Below the pieces are notes generated by a model. It was not told where the DNA came from, made no database searches, and was given only the letters and a program-made list of their open reading frames with translations. From contig NZ_JAUSQV010000001.1 of the NCBI RefSeq assembly GCF_030811475.1, positions 1,116,001 to 1,180,000 on the forward strand: a DNA stretch of 64,000 bases, written 5' to 3'. This DNA is from Nakamurella flavida. GTDB lineage: Bacteria; Actinomycetota; Actinomycetes; Mycobacteriales; Nakamurellaceae. Shown piece after piece: positions 1-9,803 of the stretch (positions are counted from its first letter, which is position 1; every line of letters starts with the position of its first letter). A program made the translations under genes and the position numbers.

Positions 1-677
1 AGGCGCTGGACGGACTACGGACCCCGTTCCGCCCGCACGGCCGGGTCACCGCGGGCAACGCCTCCGGCCTGACCGACGGAGCCACCGGCTGCCTGCTCGT
101 GGCCGCCGACGTGGCCGAAGAGCTCGGCCTGCCGGTGCGCATGCGGATGGTCGCCTTCGCCTTCGCCGGGGTGGCCCCCGAGACCATGGGCACCGGACCG
201 ATCCCGGCCACCGAGAAGGCTCTGGCCAAGGCCGGTCTCACCATCGACGACATCGGAGCGATCGAGATCAACGAGGCCTTCGCCGTCCAGGTGCTCGCCT
301 TCACCGACCACTTCGGCCTGGCCGACGACGACCCCCGGGTCAACCCCTACGGCGGCGCGATCGCCATGGGACACCCGCTGGCCTCCTCCGGGGTGCGGCT
401 GATGACCCAGCTGGCCCGGGAGTTCGCCGAGCATCCCGAGGTGCGGTACGGCCTCACCACCATGTGCGTGGGGCTGGGCATGGGCGGCACGGTGATCTGG
501 GAGAACCCGCACTTCGACGGAGTCGGATCGCTCGACCTCACCCCGGAGCAGGCCGCCGCCGTGGGCGACATCGCTGACGCCGCGGGGGATCTCGGTGCCG
601 CCCTCGATCCGCAGAACGCCGCGTCCACCACATCCACCACCGACGCGTCCACCACCACCCCGGGGAGCCAGCAGTGA
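1..677 (+). CDS. fadA: Acetyl-CoA acyltransferase (thiolase), C-terminal part, cut by window edge
   Basis: Thiolase splits 3-ketoacyl-CoA with CoA to give acetyl-CoA, the last step of beta-oxidation. The frame is open from base 3, so the N-terminus and the nucleophilic Cys lie before the window. Visible family motifs are VTAGNASGLTDGA (residues about 15-27 of the fragment), INEAFAVQVLAF, the catalytic-His motif GGAIAMGHPLASSG, and the C-terminal Cys motif CVGLGMGGTVIWE. A low-complexity Thr/Ser tail of about 20 residues (STTSTTDASTTTPGSQQ) follows the fold, beyond the usual thiolase end. The stop overlaps the next gene's GTG by 4 bases (GTGA), so it is translationally coupled to the FadB-type partner, as in the alpha/beta subunits of trifunctional-type complexes. 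Confidence 0.95.
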   Translation, partial: ALDGLRTPFRPHGRVTAGNASGLTDGATGCLLVAADVAEELGLPVRMRMVAFAFAGVAPETMGTGPIPATEKALAKAGLTIDDIGAIEINEAFAVQVLAFTDHFGLADDDPRVNPYGGAIAMGHPLASSGVRLMTQLAREFAEHPEVRYGLTTMCVGLGMGGTVIWENPHFDGVGSLDLTPEQAAAVGDIADAAGDLGAALDPQNAASTTSTTDASTTTPGSQQ

Positions 678-2794
678 GTGCGCCGACCACCGACCGGACC
701 ACCCCGACCGCCCGTCCCGAGGTGGTGACCCAGGCGCACCTGCAGCTGGTGACCGTGCCCGGCCTGACCGGCCGGATCGCGCTCATCACCCTGGACAACG
801 GGCTCGACCACACCCGCCCGTCCAGCCTCGGGCAGCTGGGTCTGGCCGCGTTCGACGCGGCGCTGGACGCGGCCTTCGCCGCCGAGCCGGTCGGTATCGC
901 CGTCACCGGGAAGCCGTTCATCTTCCTGGCCGGGGCCGACCTGAGCCAGATCGCCCTCATCCCGGACCGGGAGACCGCCCTGGAGATCGGGCGTCTGGGT
1001 CAGCGGGTGCTGCGCCGGCTGCACGACTCCCCCGTGCCCACCTTCGCGTTCGTGAACGGCGCCGCCTTCGGTGGTGGTGTCGAGGTGGCGCTGCACTGCC
1101 ACTACCGCACACTGGCCGCGAACGCCGCCGCGATGGCCCTGCCCGAGGTGTTCCTGGGCATCCTGCCCGGCTGGGGCGGCACCCAGCTGCTACCGCGGCT
1201 CATCGGCCCGGAGAACGCGGTCACCGTCATCGTGGAGAACGCGCTCAGCCAGAACCGCATCATGCGTCCGAAGGACGCAGCGAAACTGGGCGTCGTCGAC
1301 GTCGTCCTCGACGCGGCGGACTACCTGGAGCAGTCGCTCGCCTGGGCCGGCGCAGTCATCGGCGGCTCGATCTCGGTGCCGCGCACCGAGTTCGCCGGCG
1401 CGGACGACAAGACCTGGTCGCAGGCGCTGGAACGCGGCCGGATCATCGCTGACATGCGCACCCATGGCGCCTCTCCCGCGCCCTACCGTGCGCTGGAGAT
1501 GATCGAGCTGTCCCGCACGGCCGACCTCACCACCGGGCTCGACGCGGAGGCGAACGCCCTGGCCGATCTCATCGACAGCCAGCAGTTCCGCGCCGGGCTG
1601 TACTCCTTCGACCTGGTGCAGAAGCGGTCCAAGCGGCCGGTCGGCGCACCCGACCCGAAGCTGGCCCGACCCGTCGGCAAGGTGGGGGTGGTCGGGGCGG
1701 GGCTGATGGCCGGCCAGATCGCCCTGCTGTTCGCCCAGCGGCTGCACGTGCCGGTGGTGCTCACCGACGTCGACCAGGACCGCCTGGACCGTGGCGTGGC
1801 CGCGGTGCACGCCAAGATCGCCGAGCGGGCCGGAAAGGGGCGGATGTCGGAGTCCGAGGCCAACCGGCTGGCCGCCCTGGTCACCGGCTCCCTGGACTAC
1901 GCGGCGTTCGCCGATGCCGACTTCGTCATCGAGGCGGTGTTCGAGGAGCTGACGGTCAAGCGGGAGGTGTTCGCCCGGCTCGAGGAGCACGTCCCGCCGA
2001 CTGCGGTGCTGGCCACCAACACCTCGTCGTTGTCGGTCGGCGCCATGGCGCAGGGCCTGGCCCACCCCGAGCGGGTCGTGGGATTCCACTTCTTCAACCC
2101 CATCTCGGCCATGCCGCTGCTGGAGATCGCCCGCACCGAGCGCACCGATGACGCCACCCTGGCCACCGCGTTCGCGCTGGCCAAGGGCCTGAAGAAGGGG
2201 CCGGTGCTCACCGCCGACGCCCCAGCGTTCGTGGTGAACCGGCTGCTGCTGCGGATGATGGGCGAGGTCCTGGCGGCCATCGACGAGGGCACCGACCCGG
2301 TCGTCGCCGATCAGGCCCTGGCCGGTCTGGGCATGCCGATGACCCCCATCCTGTTACTGCAGCTGGTCGGGCCGGCCGTCGCGCTGCACGTCGCGGAGAC
2401 CCTGCACGAAGCGTTCGGCGACCGGTTCGGAGTCTCGGAGAACCTGCGCCGCATCGTCGACGGGAAGCACCGCATCCTGGTCGGCTACGACGACAAGGGC
2501 CGCCAGGGGCTCGATCCGGACATCGCCGCGCTCTGGCAGCAGGGCGACGCCCCGTCCACCGGCGAGCAGGTCCGCGACCGGGCGTTGGCCGCGTTGGCCG
2601 ACGAGGCCCGCCGGATGCTGGACGAGGGCGTGGTGGCCGAGGCGGCCGATCTCGATCTGGCCATGATCACCGGTGCCGGGTTCCCGTTCTGGAACGGCGG
2701 CATCACCCCGCTGCTGGACCGGGCCGGGGTGTCCGAGCAGGTCACCGGGCGCCGGTTCGCCCCCCGCGGTGTGGCCACCCTGCCGCACGCCTGA
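674..2794 (+). CDS. fadB: Fatty-acid oxidation multifunctional protein (enoyl-CoA hydratase / 3-hydroxyacyl-CoA dehydrogenase)
   Basis: This 706-residue fused enzyme hydrates enoyl-CoA and then oxidises 3-hydroxyacyl-CoA with NAD, passing the product to the thiolase encoded just upstream. The N-terminal crotonase domain (about 20-210) shows the oxyanion-hole segments FIFLAGADLSQI and NGAAFGGGVEVAL and the catalytic Glu region LPEVFLGILPGWGGTQ. From about residue 335 a Rossmann domain carries GAGLMAGQIA, then EAVFEELTVK, ATNTSSLSV and the catalytic-His motif HFFNPISAMPLLEI near 470. A C-terminal dehydrogenase repeat completes the usual length. The GTG start overlaps the thiolase stop. A strong hairpin follows the gene. 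The GAGLMA variant of the usual GAGxMG is, as far as I recall, common in actinobacterial FadB. Confidence 0.95.
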   Translation: MSAPTTDRTTPTARPEVVTQAHLQLVTVPGLTGRIALITLDNGLDHTRPSSLGQLGLAAFDAALDAAFAAEPVGIAVTGKPFIFLAGADLSQIALIPDRETALEIGRLGQRVLRRLHDSPVPTFAFVNGAAFGGGVEVALHCHYRTLAANAAAMALPEVFLGILPGWGGTQLLPRLIGPENAVTVIVENALSQNRIMRPKDAAKLGVVDVVLDAADYLEQSLAWAGAVIGGSISVPRTEFAGADDKTWSQALERGRIIADMRTHGASPAPYRALEMIELSRTADLTTGLDAEANALADLIDSQQFRAGLYSFDLVQKRSKRPVGAPDPKLARPVGKVGVVGAGLMAGQIALLFAQRLHVPVVLTDVDQDRLDRGVAAVHAKIAERAGKGRMSESEANRLAALVTGSLDYAAFADADFVIEAVFEELTVKREVFARLEEHVPPTAVLATNTSSLSVGAMAQGLAHPERVVGFHFFNPISAMPLLEIARTERTDDATLATAFALAKGLKKGPVLTADAPAFVVNRLLLRMMGEVLAAIDEGTDPVVADQALAGLGMPMTPILLLQLVGPAVALHVAETLHEAFGDRFGVSENLRRIVDGKHRILVGYDDKGRQGLDPDIAALWQQGDAPSTGEQVRDRALAALADEARRMLDEGVVAEAADLDLAMITGAGFPFWNGGITPLLDRAGVSEQVTGRRFAPRGVATLPHA

Positions 2795-2798
2795 GACT

Positions 2799-2830
2799 CC
2801 GCCGGTCGGCCGGGGGCGGCCGGCCGGCGG
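2799..2830. terminator. Bidirectional hairpin terminator between fadB and SDR gene
   Basis: A 13-bp stem (2799-2811 with 2818-2830, one G-T wobble) with a 6-base loop sits between two convergent genes. No T-run follows on either side, so its terminator role is inferred from position and stem strength. Confidence 0.6.
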
Positions 2831-2861
2831 ACCACCCCGGTGCGGCCCGTGGTGAACAGGG

Positions 2862-3662
2862 TCAGCGGATGGTGTACCCGCCGTCGACGACGAGGTCGGC
2901 GCCGTTGACCATCCGGGCGGCACCGGAGGCGAGGAACACCGCCGCTCCGGCGACCTCCCGGGGCAGGGCGAAACGGCCGGTGGGGATCTGCTCCCTGGCC
3001 CGCTCTCCCTTCTCCCCGGCCCATGCGGTGCGGCCCAGATCGGTGAGCACCACCGTCGGCGAGATCGCGTTGACGGTGATCCCGCGACCGCCCCACTCGC
3101 TGGCCAGCACCCGGGTCAGCGCGAGCACCCCGGCCTTGGACGCGCAGTACGCGGCGTGCTCGTGCAGCGCCACCGTGCCCGCCTGCGAGGCCAGGTTGAC
3201 GATCGTGCCGACGCCGGCCTCGAGCATCACCCGCCCGACGATCTGGCAGGCGGTGAAGGTACCGGTCAGGTTGACCGCCAGCGTGCGGTCCCACGCCCGG
3301 GCGGTCAGCTCCTCGGCCGGTGCGAGGTCGACGATGCCGGCGCAGTTGACCAGGACGTCGATCCCCCCGGTGGCGGCCAGCGCCTGGTCCACCGCGGCCT
3401 GCACCGACCCGGGATCGGTGACGTCGCAGCCCACCCCGACCGCGTCACCGCCCAGCGTCGCGGCCCCCGCCCGGCTCGCGGCCGCGTCCAGATCGGCCAC
3501 CACGACCCGGGCGCCCCGCTCGGCGAACACCTCGGCGATGGCCCGGCCGATGCCGGAGACCGCGCCGGTGACCAGGGCGACCCGGCCGTCCAGCCGGAAC
3601 GTCAGGTCCACGTCGCCGTCCTGCGGGTCGGTGCCGGGAACGGGGGTGGGTGCGCTGGTCAT
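2862..3662 (-). CDS. Short-chain dehydrogenase/reductase (GolD/sugar-alcohol dehydrogenase-like)
   Basis: A 266-residue classical SDR that would oxidise an alcohol or reduce a ketone with NAD(P). Seen: cofactor motif TGAVSGIGRAI at about 31-41, the NCAG motif, Ser in NLASQAG, and the YCASK catalytic pair. The C-terminus VNGADLVVDGGYTIR resembles sugar-alcohol dehydrogenases such as GolD (D-threitol dehydrogenase), but the substrate cannot be fixed. I chose the ATG at 3662 because GGAGG lies six bases upstream on the transcribed strand; the frame is open further up but has no comparable site. It is convergent with fadB and divergent from the nucleotidase gene. Confidence 0.9.
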   Translation of the reverse strand: MTSAPTPVPGTDPQDGDVDLTFRLDGRVALVTGAVSGIGRAIAEVFAERGARVVVADLDAAASRAGAATLGGDAVGVGCDVTDPGSVQAAVDQALAATGGIDVLVNCAGIVDLAPAEELTARAWDRTLAVNLTGTFTACQIVGRVMLEAGVGTIVNLASQAGTVALHEHAAYCASKAGVLALTRVLASEWGGRGITVNAISPTVVLTDLGRTAWAGEKGERAREQIPTGRFALPREVAGAAVFLASGAARMVNGADLVVDGGYTIR

Positions 3663-3864
3663 CGAGCCTCCGGGGACGGGGACGGCGGGTGCAGCGGCCA
3701 GCCTCGCACGCCGGCGGCCGGCCGGGACGCACGCGGCGACACCCACCGCCGGGCACGGAACGGACATCGGCCGTCAACCGGATGGTCCCTGGGCGGGTGT
3801 CGGTGCGCGGGTTTAGCGTCGGTGACGACCACAAGTCGCCGTCCCCCCACCTGGAGTTGCCCGC

Positions 3865-5697
3865 ATGAGCCCCCTCTCGCGCCGTTCCCTGATCCGCGGA
3901 GGCGCCGCCTCCGCCGCCGCCGTCCTGGCCTCCGTCGGTTTCACCGACACCGCGGCCGCCCGCGACATCGGCGGGTCCACCGACCCCTACCGGTTGACCG
4001 TGCTGGGCACCACCGACCTGCACGGCAACATCTTCAACTGGGACTACTTCAAGGACGCCGAGTACGACGACACCCCGCACAACGACGTCGGGCTGGCCAA
4101 GGTGTCCACCCTGGTCGAGGCCGTGCGCACGGAACGCGGCGCGGCCAGCACGCTGCTGATCGACGCCGGCGACACCATCCAGGGCACCCCCCTGGCCTAC
4201 TACTACGCCAAGGTCACCCCGATCGGGCCCGGCGTGATCCACCCGATGGCCGCCGCGATGAACGCGATGCGCTACGACGCCGCCGCCCTGGGCAACCACG
4301 AGTTCAACTACGGCATCCCGCTGCTGCGCACCTTCGAGCAGCAGCTGAACTTCCCCCTGCTCGGAGCGAACGCGGTCGACGTCGCGACCGGCCGGCCCGC
4401 GTTCCGCCCCTTCGTCATCAAGCCGGTGTGGGTGCCGGGCCGTTGGCTGCCGCTGTGGGTGGGCGTGCTGGGCCTGACGAACCCGGGTATCGCCATCTGG
4501 GACCGCGCCAACGTCGAGGGACGGATGGAGTTCCCCGGCCTGGTCGAGCAGGCCGCGTACTGGGTGCCGATCATGAAGCAGCTCGGCGCCGATGTCGTCG
4601 TGGTGTCCGCCCACTCCGGTGCCGACACCTCGTCGTCGTACGGCGACGCGCTGCCGTGGCCGGAGAACGCGGCCACCCTGGTCGCCGAGCAGGTCCCCGA
4701 CATCGACGCCATCCTGGTCGGTCACGCGCACCAGGAGATCGCCGAGCGCCGGGTCGTCAACACGGTCACCGGCCGGGAGGTGGTGCTCACCGAGCCACTG
4801 CGCTGGGGCATGCGGCTGTCCGTGCTGACCATCGACGTCCGGCCGGCGGCGCGGGGTTTCGAGGTCACCTCGGTCACCGCGCAGGTGCTGAACAGCAACA
4901 CCGTCGCGGAGGACCCGGCCGTCGTCGAGCTGCTGCAGGCCGATCACCAGGTCGTCCTGGACTACGTGAACTCCGTCGTCGGGACGTCCGCCGTGGCCAT
5001 GTCGGCGGCCACCGCCCGCTACGAGGACACCGCGGCCATCGACTTCGTCAACTACGTGCAGGCCGACGCGGTGCGCACCGTGCTGACCGGGACGGAGTAC
5101 GCCGCGCTGCCGGTCCTGTCCATCGCAGCCCCGTTCAACCGGGAGGCGGCCATCCCCCAGGGTGATGTCAGCGTCCGGGACGTCGCCGGGCTCTACATCT
5201 TCGACAACACCCTGCAGGCCGTGCTCATGTCGGGTTCCGATGTCCGGGAGTACCTGGAGTTCTCCGCCCGGTACTTCCGGGCCGTCACCTCGGCCGGGCC
5301 GTTCACCCCGGACGAGGTCACCAACGCCGTCACCGCGACGGCGCCCGGCGGTACCCCGGACTACAACTACGACGTGATGGGCGGCCTGACCGCCCCGCTG
5401 GCCTACCGCATCGACCTGGGGCAGCCGGTGGGCTCGCGCATCGTCGACCTGACCTACGCCGGTGCCCCGCTCGATCCGGCCGGCCGGTTCGTCATCGCCA
5501 TCAACAACTACCGGGCGTCCGGCGGCGGCAGCTTCCCGCACACCGCCGACGCCACCGTGGTCTACAACGCCCAGGTGGAGATCCGGCAGCTGATCATCGA
5601 CTGGGTCACCGCCAACGGCACCATCGACCCGGCCGTCTTCGCCTCCACCGATTGGTCGTTGACCTACCAGGGAGCACCGCTGCAGATCTCCGGCTGA
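3865..5697 (+). CDS. Tat-exported bifunctional 5'-nucleotidase / cyclic-nucleotide phosphodiesterase family
   Basis: A secreted metallophosphoesterase of the UshA/CpdB family that releases phosphate and nucleosides from extracellular nucleotides. The N-terminus has a twin-arginine signal (SRRSLIRGGAA) with an Ala-rich core ending near residue 32. The metallophosphatase domain follows: TTDLHGNIFNW near 48, DAGDTIQGTPLAYY near 102, LGNHEFNYG near 143, VVSAHSGAD near 252, and GHAHQEI near 289. The C-terminal nucleotidase domain begins near 370 and contains ASGGGSFPHT. The 610-residue length is normal. ATG 3865 is chosen because the Tat signal begins there. A 13-bp hairpin follows the stop. Confidence 0.93.
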   Translation: MSPLSRRSLIRGGAASAAAVLASVGFTDTAAARDIGGSTDPYRLTVLGTTDLHGNIFNWDYFKDAEYDDTPHNDVGLAKVSTLVEAVRTERGAASTLLIDAGDTIQGTPLAYYYAKVTPIGPGVIHPMAAAMNAMRYDAAALGNHEFNYGIPLLRTFEQQLNFPLLGANAVDVATGRPAFRPFVIKPVWVPGRWLPLWVGVLGLTNPGIAIWDRANVEGRMEFPGLVEQAAYWVPIMKQLGADVVVVSAHSGADTSSSYGDALPWPENAATLVAEQVPDIDAILVGHAHQEIAERRVVNTVTGREVVLTEPLRWGMRLSVLTIDVRPAARGFEVTSVTAQVLNSNTVAEDPAVVELLQADHQVVLDYVNSVVGTSAVAMSAATARYEDTAAIDFVNYVQADAVRTVLTGTEYAALPVLSIAAPFNREAAIPQGDVSVRDVAGLYIFDNTLQAVLMSGSDVREYLEFSARYFRAVTSAGPFTPDEVTNAVTATAPGGTPDYNYDVMGGLTAPLAYRIDLGQPVGSRIVDLTYAGAPLDPAGRFVIAINNYRASGGGSFPHTADATVVYNAQVEIRQLIIDWVTANGTIDPAVFASTDWSLTYQGAPLQISG

Positions 5698-5717
5698 CCC
5701 CGGCACCCGGGAACGGG

Positions 5718-5745
5718 CCGACCGGGGGCGCCCGCCCCCGGTCGG
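5718..5745. terminator. Bidirectional hairpin between nucleotidase and histidine-kinase genes
   Basis: A perfect 13-bp GC-rich inverted repeat (5718-5730 with 5733-5745) lies between the two convergent stop codons and ends one base before the kinase stop. The 2-base loop means the terminal pairs probably open. Confidence 0.65.
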
Positions 5746-7083
5746 TCAGCCCATCAGCAGCGGGCCGGGGGCGCCGGGTCCGGTCGCGACGGTGGCCGGG
5801 TCGACGGCCGGGAGCAGCACCCGGATGCTGAGCCCGCCGCCGTCGACGGGTCGCGCCCACAGCAGCCCGTCGTGGGCGCTGACCACAGCCCGCACGATGG
5901 ACAGGCCCAGACCGCTGCCGCCGTGCGAGGTCCGGGCCCGGCGGCCCTGCCGGAACGGTTCGAAGATCTCCTCGACGGTGGCCGCGTCGACGACCGGACC
6001 GGACGAGGCGACCTCCAGTGCCGCGTAGGCGACCCCCGGTTCGCCAAGGTCGACACCGGCCTCCGCGCCGCCGATCGGGGCGGGGGTGGCGCCCGCTGCG
6101 GCGGGGACGAGGACGGCCGGGGCGGGCTCGGTGGTCACCCGGAGCCAACCCCCGGGCACGTTGTGCCGCACCGCGTTCTCCACGAGGTTGCCGACCAGCC
6201 GTTGCAACAAGGCGGGGTCACCGGCCACCAGGCAGGGGCCGCCGTCGACCGTGACGTGCACCCCACGCTCGGCCCGCTCGATCTCGATGCCGTGCAGTGC
6301 ACCGGGGACGAGCAGGGCCATGTCGACCGGCCGGATCTCGGACACCCCGCGGGCCTGCGTCCGCGCCAGCACCAGCAGGGCGGACAGCAGGCGGTCGGCT
6401 CCGTCGGTGGCCTCGCGCACCACCTCGGCCATCCGGCGCAGCTCGGCCGGATCGGCATGCGGATCGGACAGGGTCACGTCGATCTCGGTGCGGATCACCG
6501 CCAGCGGGGTGCGGAGCTCGTGCGAGGCGTTGGCGACGAACCGGCGCTCGGCCTCGAACGCGCCCTGCAGCCGGTCGAGCATGTCGTCGAAGGTGTCGGA
6601 CAGTTCGGCGACCTCGTCCCGTGGCCCGGTGAGCCGGATCCGTTGGTCCAGCGAGGACGTCGACAGATCCCGCGCGGCGGTGGTCAGGATGGTCAGCGGG
6701 GTCAGCGCCCGGCCGATCAGGATCCACGCCAGCACGGCCCCGGCGATGACCTGCAGCGGGAAGGCGATGAAGCCGACGAGCAGGACGGTCCGCCGACCCT
6801 CCTCGACGATGATCTGCGAGGCCAGCTCGGCGTCGACGACCCGGCCCTCCAGGATCACCTCGGTGCCCGGGGGGAACTGCGGCAGCGCGGCGATCACCCG
6901 CCCGACGAGCACGTAGGCCAGACCCAGCAGCAACGCGCCGATCAGGGCGAGCAGCGCCGTGGTCAGCACGGTGATACGCAGCCGCAGACCGACCCGGTCG
7001 CTCCAGGCCGACCGGTCCGGTCGGGGCGGCGGACCGGTCACCGCGATCCCCGCAGCTCCGCCCGCCCCCGGGGCAGCACTCAC
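5746..7083 (-). CDS. Sensor histidine kinase (OmpR-system partner)
   Basis: A 445-residue membrane sensor kinase. Two hydrophobic segments (about 25-48 and 95-125) flank a short extracytoplasmic loop of about 50 residues. A HAMP linker follows, then the phospho-acceptor box FVANASHELRTPLAVIRTE (His near 186), the N box LVENAVRHNVPGG and the G box GGSGLGLSIVRAVV. The ATP-lid region reads VASSGPVVDAA, so the usual Asn or Asp of the DxG motif is Ser. The GTG at 7083 is preferred because it lies 16 bases after the response-regulator stop; upstream sequence in frame is Pro/Arg-rich and overlaps the regulator. It is last in a dxs-regulator-kinase unit. The stimulus is unknown. Confidence 0.92.
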   Translation of the reverse strand: MSAAPGAGGAAGIAVTGPPPRPDRSAWSDRVGLRLRITVLTTALLALIGALLLGLAYVLVGRVIAALPQFPPGTEVILEGRVVDAELASQIIVEEGRRTVLLVGFIAFPLQVIAGAVLAWILIGRALTPLTILTTAARDLSTSSLDQRIRLTGPRDEVAELSDTFDDMLDRLQGAFEAERRFVANASHELRTPLAVIRTEIDVTLSDPHADPAELRRMAEVVREATDGADRLLSALLVLARTQARGVSEIRPVDMALLVPGALHGIEIERAERGVHVTVDGGPCLVAGDPALLQRLVGNLVENAVRHNVPGGWLRVTTEPAPAVLVPAAAGATPAPIGGAEAGVDLGEPGVAYAALEVASSGPVVDAATVEEIFEPFRQGRRARTSHGGSGLGLSIVRAVVSAHDGLLWARPVDGGGLSIRVLLPAVDPATVATGPGAPGPLLMG

Positions 7084-7099
7084 GCCGACCGTCGCGCGG

Positions 7100-7813
7100 T
7101 CAGGCGCCGGTCTCGGCGGGCGCCGGCGCGGACGTCTCCACCGGGGTGGACGGGGTCGGGGTGACCCGGTAGCCGGCGCCGACCACGGTGTCGATGACAC
7201 CCGGTTCGCCGAGCTTGCGGCGCAGGGTCATCACGGTGACCCGCACGGTGGTGGTGAACGGATCGGCGTTCTCGTCCCACACCCGCTCGAGCAGATCCTC
7301 GCTGGAGACGACCGAGCCGCCGGCGGACACCAGCACCTCCAGCACGCCGAACTCCTTGCGGGTCAGCTCGACCGCGCGGCCGGCCCGGGTGACCGTGCGC
7401 TTGGCCGGGTCGATCTCGACATCGGCGATGCGCAGCACCGGCGGGGTGGCCGGAGTGGCGCGCCGGCCGAGTGCACGTACCCGGGCGACCAGCTCGGGGA
7501 ACGCGAACGGCTTGGACAGGTAGTCGTCGGCGCCGAGGGACAGCCCGTCGACCCGGTCCTCGATCCCACCGGAGGCGGTGAGCATGAGCACGCGCGTCAG
7601 TCCGCCGCCGGAGACCAGCTCGGCGAGCAGGTCGTCGCCGTGCATGCCGGGCAGGTCGCGATCCAGCACGACCACGTCGTACCGGGTGAAGGTGGCCTTC
7701 TCGTGGCCGGACGTACCGTCGTAGGCCACGTCCACGGCCATGCCCTCGGCCCGCAGTCCCCGGGCGATGGCATCGGCCAGTCGCTGGGCGTCCTCGACCA
7801 CCAGTACGCGCAT
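7100..7813 (-). CDS. OmpR-family response regulator
   Basis: A 237-residue DNA-binding response regulator. The receiver domain (1-120) has acidic residues in VLVVEDAQRL, the phospho-acceptor Asp in VVVLDRDLPGMHG near 51, and the Lys of LSKPFAFPEL near 100. A winged-helix Trans_reg_C domain (about 125-220) ends in TLRRKLGE and VVGAGYRV, followed by a short Pro/Ala tail. The start at 7813 lies one base after the dxs stop (TGACATG), so translation is probably coupled to dxs; no strong separate ribosome site is visible. Its kinase partner is the next gene. Confidence 0.95.
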   Translation of the reverse strand: MRVLVVEDAQRLADAIARGLRAEGMAVDVAYDGTSGHEKATFTRYDVVVLDRDLPGMHGDDLLAELVSGGGLTRVLMLTASGGIEDRVDGLSLGADDYLSKPFAFPELVARVRALGRRATPATPPVLRIADVEIDPAKRTVTRAGRAVELTRKEFGVLEVLVSAGGSVVSSEDLLERVWDENADPFTTTVRVTVMTLRRKLGEPGVIDTVVGAGYRVTPTPSTPVETSAPAPAETGA

Positions 7814-7814
7814 G

Positions 7815-9803
7815 TCAGTTGTCCGATCCGGTCGGGTGGCCCCCGGTGGGCGCGGTGCGGGATGCACCCGGCGCCGGGGAGCCGCTGTCGGTGGAGGAGC
7901 CCCGGGCGGAGTCCTGCCCGGAGTGGTCGCCCTGCCCGGCGAACTCCTCGGTGATGCCCCGGGCGATGGACTGGGCCGAGAGCCCGAGATCGCCGAGCAG
8001 CTCGGCCCGGGGCGCGGGTTCGAGGAACTCCTGCGGCAGCGTCCAGCAGCGCACCGGGATGCCGCTGCCGGTGAGCAGATCGGCGATGGCCGCGCCGATA
8101 CCCCCGGAGCGACCGCCGTCCTCGACGGTGACCACCAGGCGGTGCCCGGCGGCCAACGCGACGAGTGCGGTCGGCACGGGCAGCACCCAGCGCGGGTCGA
8201 CCACGGTCACCCCGATGCCCTGGGCGCCCAGGCGTTCGGACACCTCGACGGCCATGGCCGCGAAGCCGCCCACGGCGACGAGCAGCACGTGCGGGTCCTG
8301 GCCGGCGGCCGGTTCGGCGAGCACGTCGACCCCGTCGACCCGGCGCAGCGCCGGCACGGACGCCGGGACGGCGCCCTTCGGGAAGCGCAGCACGGTCGGG
8401 CCGTCGTCGGTGTCGATCGCCTCGGCGAGCTCCTCGGCCAGGGTGACCGCGTCGCGGGGCGCGGCCAGCCGCAGCCCGGGGACCAGACCGGCCAACGACA
8501 TGTCCCACATGCCGTGATGGCTGGGGCCGTCCTCGCCGGTGACCCCGGCCCGGTCCAGCACCACGGTGACGGGCAGCGAGTGCAGGGCCACGTCCATCAG
8601 CAGCTGGTCGAACGCCCGGTTCAGGAAGGTGGCGTAGACGGCCACCACCGGGTGCATGCCGCCCATGGCCAGGCCGGCCGCCGAGGTCATCGCGTGCTGC
8701 TCGGCGATGCCCACGTCGAACAGGCGGTCCGGGAAGGCCGCGCCGAACGGCTGCAGACCGGTCGGGCCGGACATGGCCGCGGTGATGGCGACGACGTCGG
8801 GTCGCTCGGTGCCGATCCGCACCATCTCCCGGCCGAACGTCGCCGTCCAGGTCGCGGTGGCGGCGGCCACCGGCTTGCCGGTGAGCGGATCGAAGGCCGG
8901 CGGCGAGTGCATCTGCTCGGCCTCGTCGTCCCGGGCCGGGGCGTACCCCTGTCCCTTGCTGGTCAGCACGTGGACCAGGACCGGACCGCGGTAGCCCTTG
9001 GCCCGGCGCAACGCCGTCTCCAGCTCGACGATGTCGTGACCATCGATGGGGCCCAGGTACTTCAGGCCCAGATCGGCGAACATGGTCGGCGGCAGCAGCC
9101 AGTCCTTCATCGCCGTCTTCGCCGCGTGCAGCATCCCGTAGAGCGGCCCGCCGACGACGGGGGTCCGCGGGAGGGTCGACTTGACCTGGCCGAGGAATCG
9201 CTCGTACCCGGGCTTGAGTCGCAGCGCGGCCATCCGCTGGGCCATGCCACCGGTGGTCGGTGCGTAGGACCGGCCGTTGTCGTTCAGCACGACCACGAGC
9301 GGACGGTCCTGCCCGGCGGCGATGTTGTTCAGCGCCTCCCAGGCCATCCCGCCGGTGAGAGCCCCGTCACCGATGACGGCGACGGCGGTGCGGTCCCGCT
9401 CCCCGCGCAGTGCGAACGCCTTGGCCAGCCCGTCGGCGTAGGACAGCGACGTGGAGGCATGCGAATTCTCCACCCAGTCGTGGACGGACTCGGCGCGGCT
9501 GGGATACCCGGACAGACCGCCCCGGGTCCGCAGCCGGTCGAACTCGCCGGCCCGGCCGGTGACGATCTTGTGCACGTACGCCTGGTGCCCGGTGTCGAAG
9601 ATCAACGGGTCGGCGGGCGAGTCGAACACCCGGTGCAGGGCCAGCGTCAGCTCCACCACACCCAGGTTGGGGCCGAGGTGCCCGCCGCGGCGGGACACCT
9701 TCTCGACCAGGAACGTCCGGATCTCCTGGGCCAGTCGGTTCAGGTCCGCGACCGACATCGCCCGGACATCGGCCGGTGAGGTGACCCGGCCCAACACCGG
9801 CAT
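7815..9803 (-). CDS. dxs: 1-deoxy-D-xylulose-5-phosphate synthase
   Basis: Thiamine-diphosphate enzyme joining pyruvate and glyceraldehyde 3-phosphate, the first step of the MEP isoprenoid pathway, and also a source of thiamine and pyridoxal precursors. Seen: [13 protein letters not shown] and [11 protein letters not shown] near the N-terminus, the diphosphate-binding motif [16 protein letters not shown] near 143, GPIDGHD, and the transketolase pyrimidine domain [15 protein letters not shown]. The 662-residue length is slightly long because of a 40-residue Ser/Gly/Pro tail. The ATG at 9803 has GAGG upstream. It heads a three-gene unit with a two-component system directly downstream, an unusual pairing. 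Confidence 0.97.
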   Translation of the reverse strand: MPVLGRVTSPADVRAMSVADLNRLAQEIRTFLVEKVSRRGGHLGPNLGVVELTLALHRVFDSPADPLIFDTGHQAYVHKIVTGRAGEFDRLRTRGGLSGYPSRAESVHDWVENSHASTSLSYADGLAKAFALRGERDRTAVAVIGDGALTGGMAWEALNNIAAGQDRPLVVVLNDNGRSYAPTTGGMAQRMAALRLKPGYERFLGQVKSTLPRTPVVGGPLYGMLHAAKTAMKDWLLPPTMFADLGLKYLGPIDGHDIVELETALRRAKGYRGPVLVHVLTSKGQGYAPARDDEAEQMHSPPAFDPLTGKPVAAATATWTATFGREMVRIGTERPDVVAITAAMSGPTGLQPFGAAFPDRLFDVGIAEQHAMTSAAGLAMGGMHPVVAVYATFLNRAFDQLLMDVALHSLPVTVVLDRAGVTGEDGPSHHGMWDMSLAGLVPGLRLAAPRDAVTLAEELAEAIDTDDGPTVLRFPKGAVPASVPALRRVDGVDVLAEPAAGQDPHVLLVAVGGFAAMAVEVSERLGAQGIGVTVVDPRWVLPVPTALVALAAGHRLVVTVEDGGRSGGIGAAIADLLTGSGIPVRCWTLPQEFLEPAPRAELLGDLGLSAQSIARGITEEFAGQGDHSGQDSARGSSTDSGSPAPGASRTAPTGGHPTGSDN

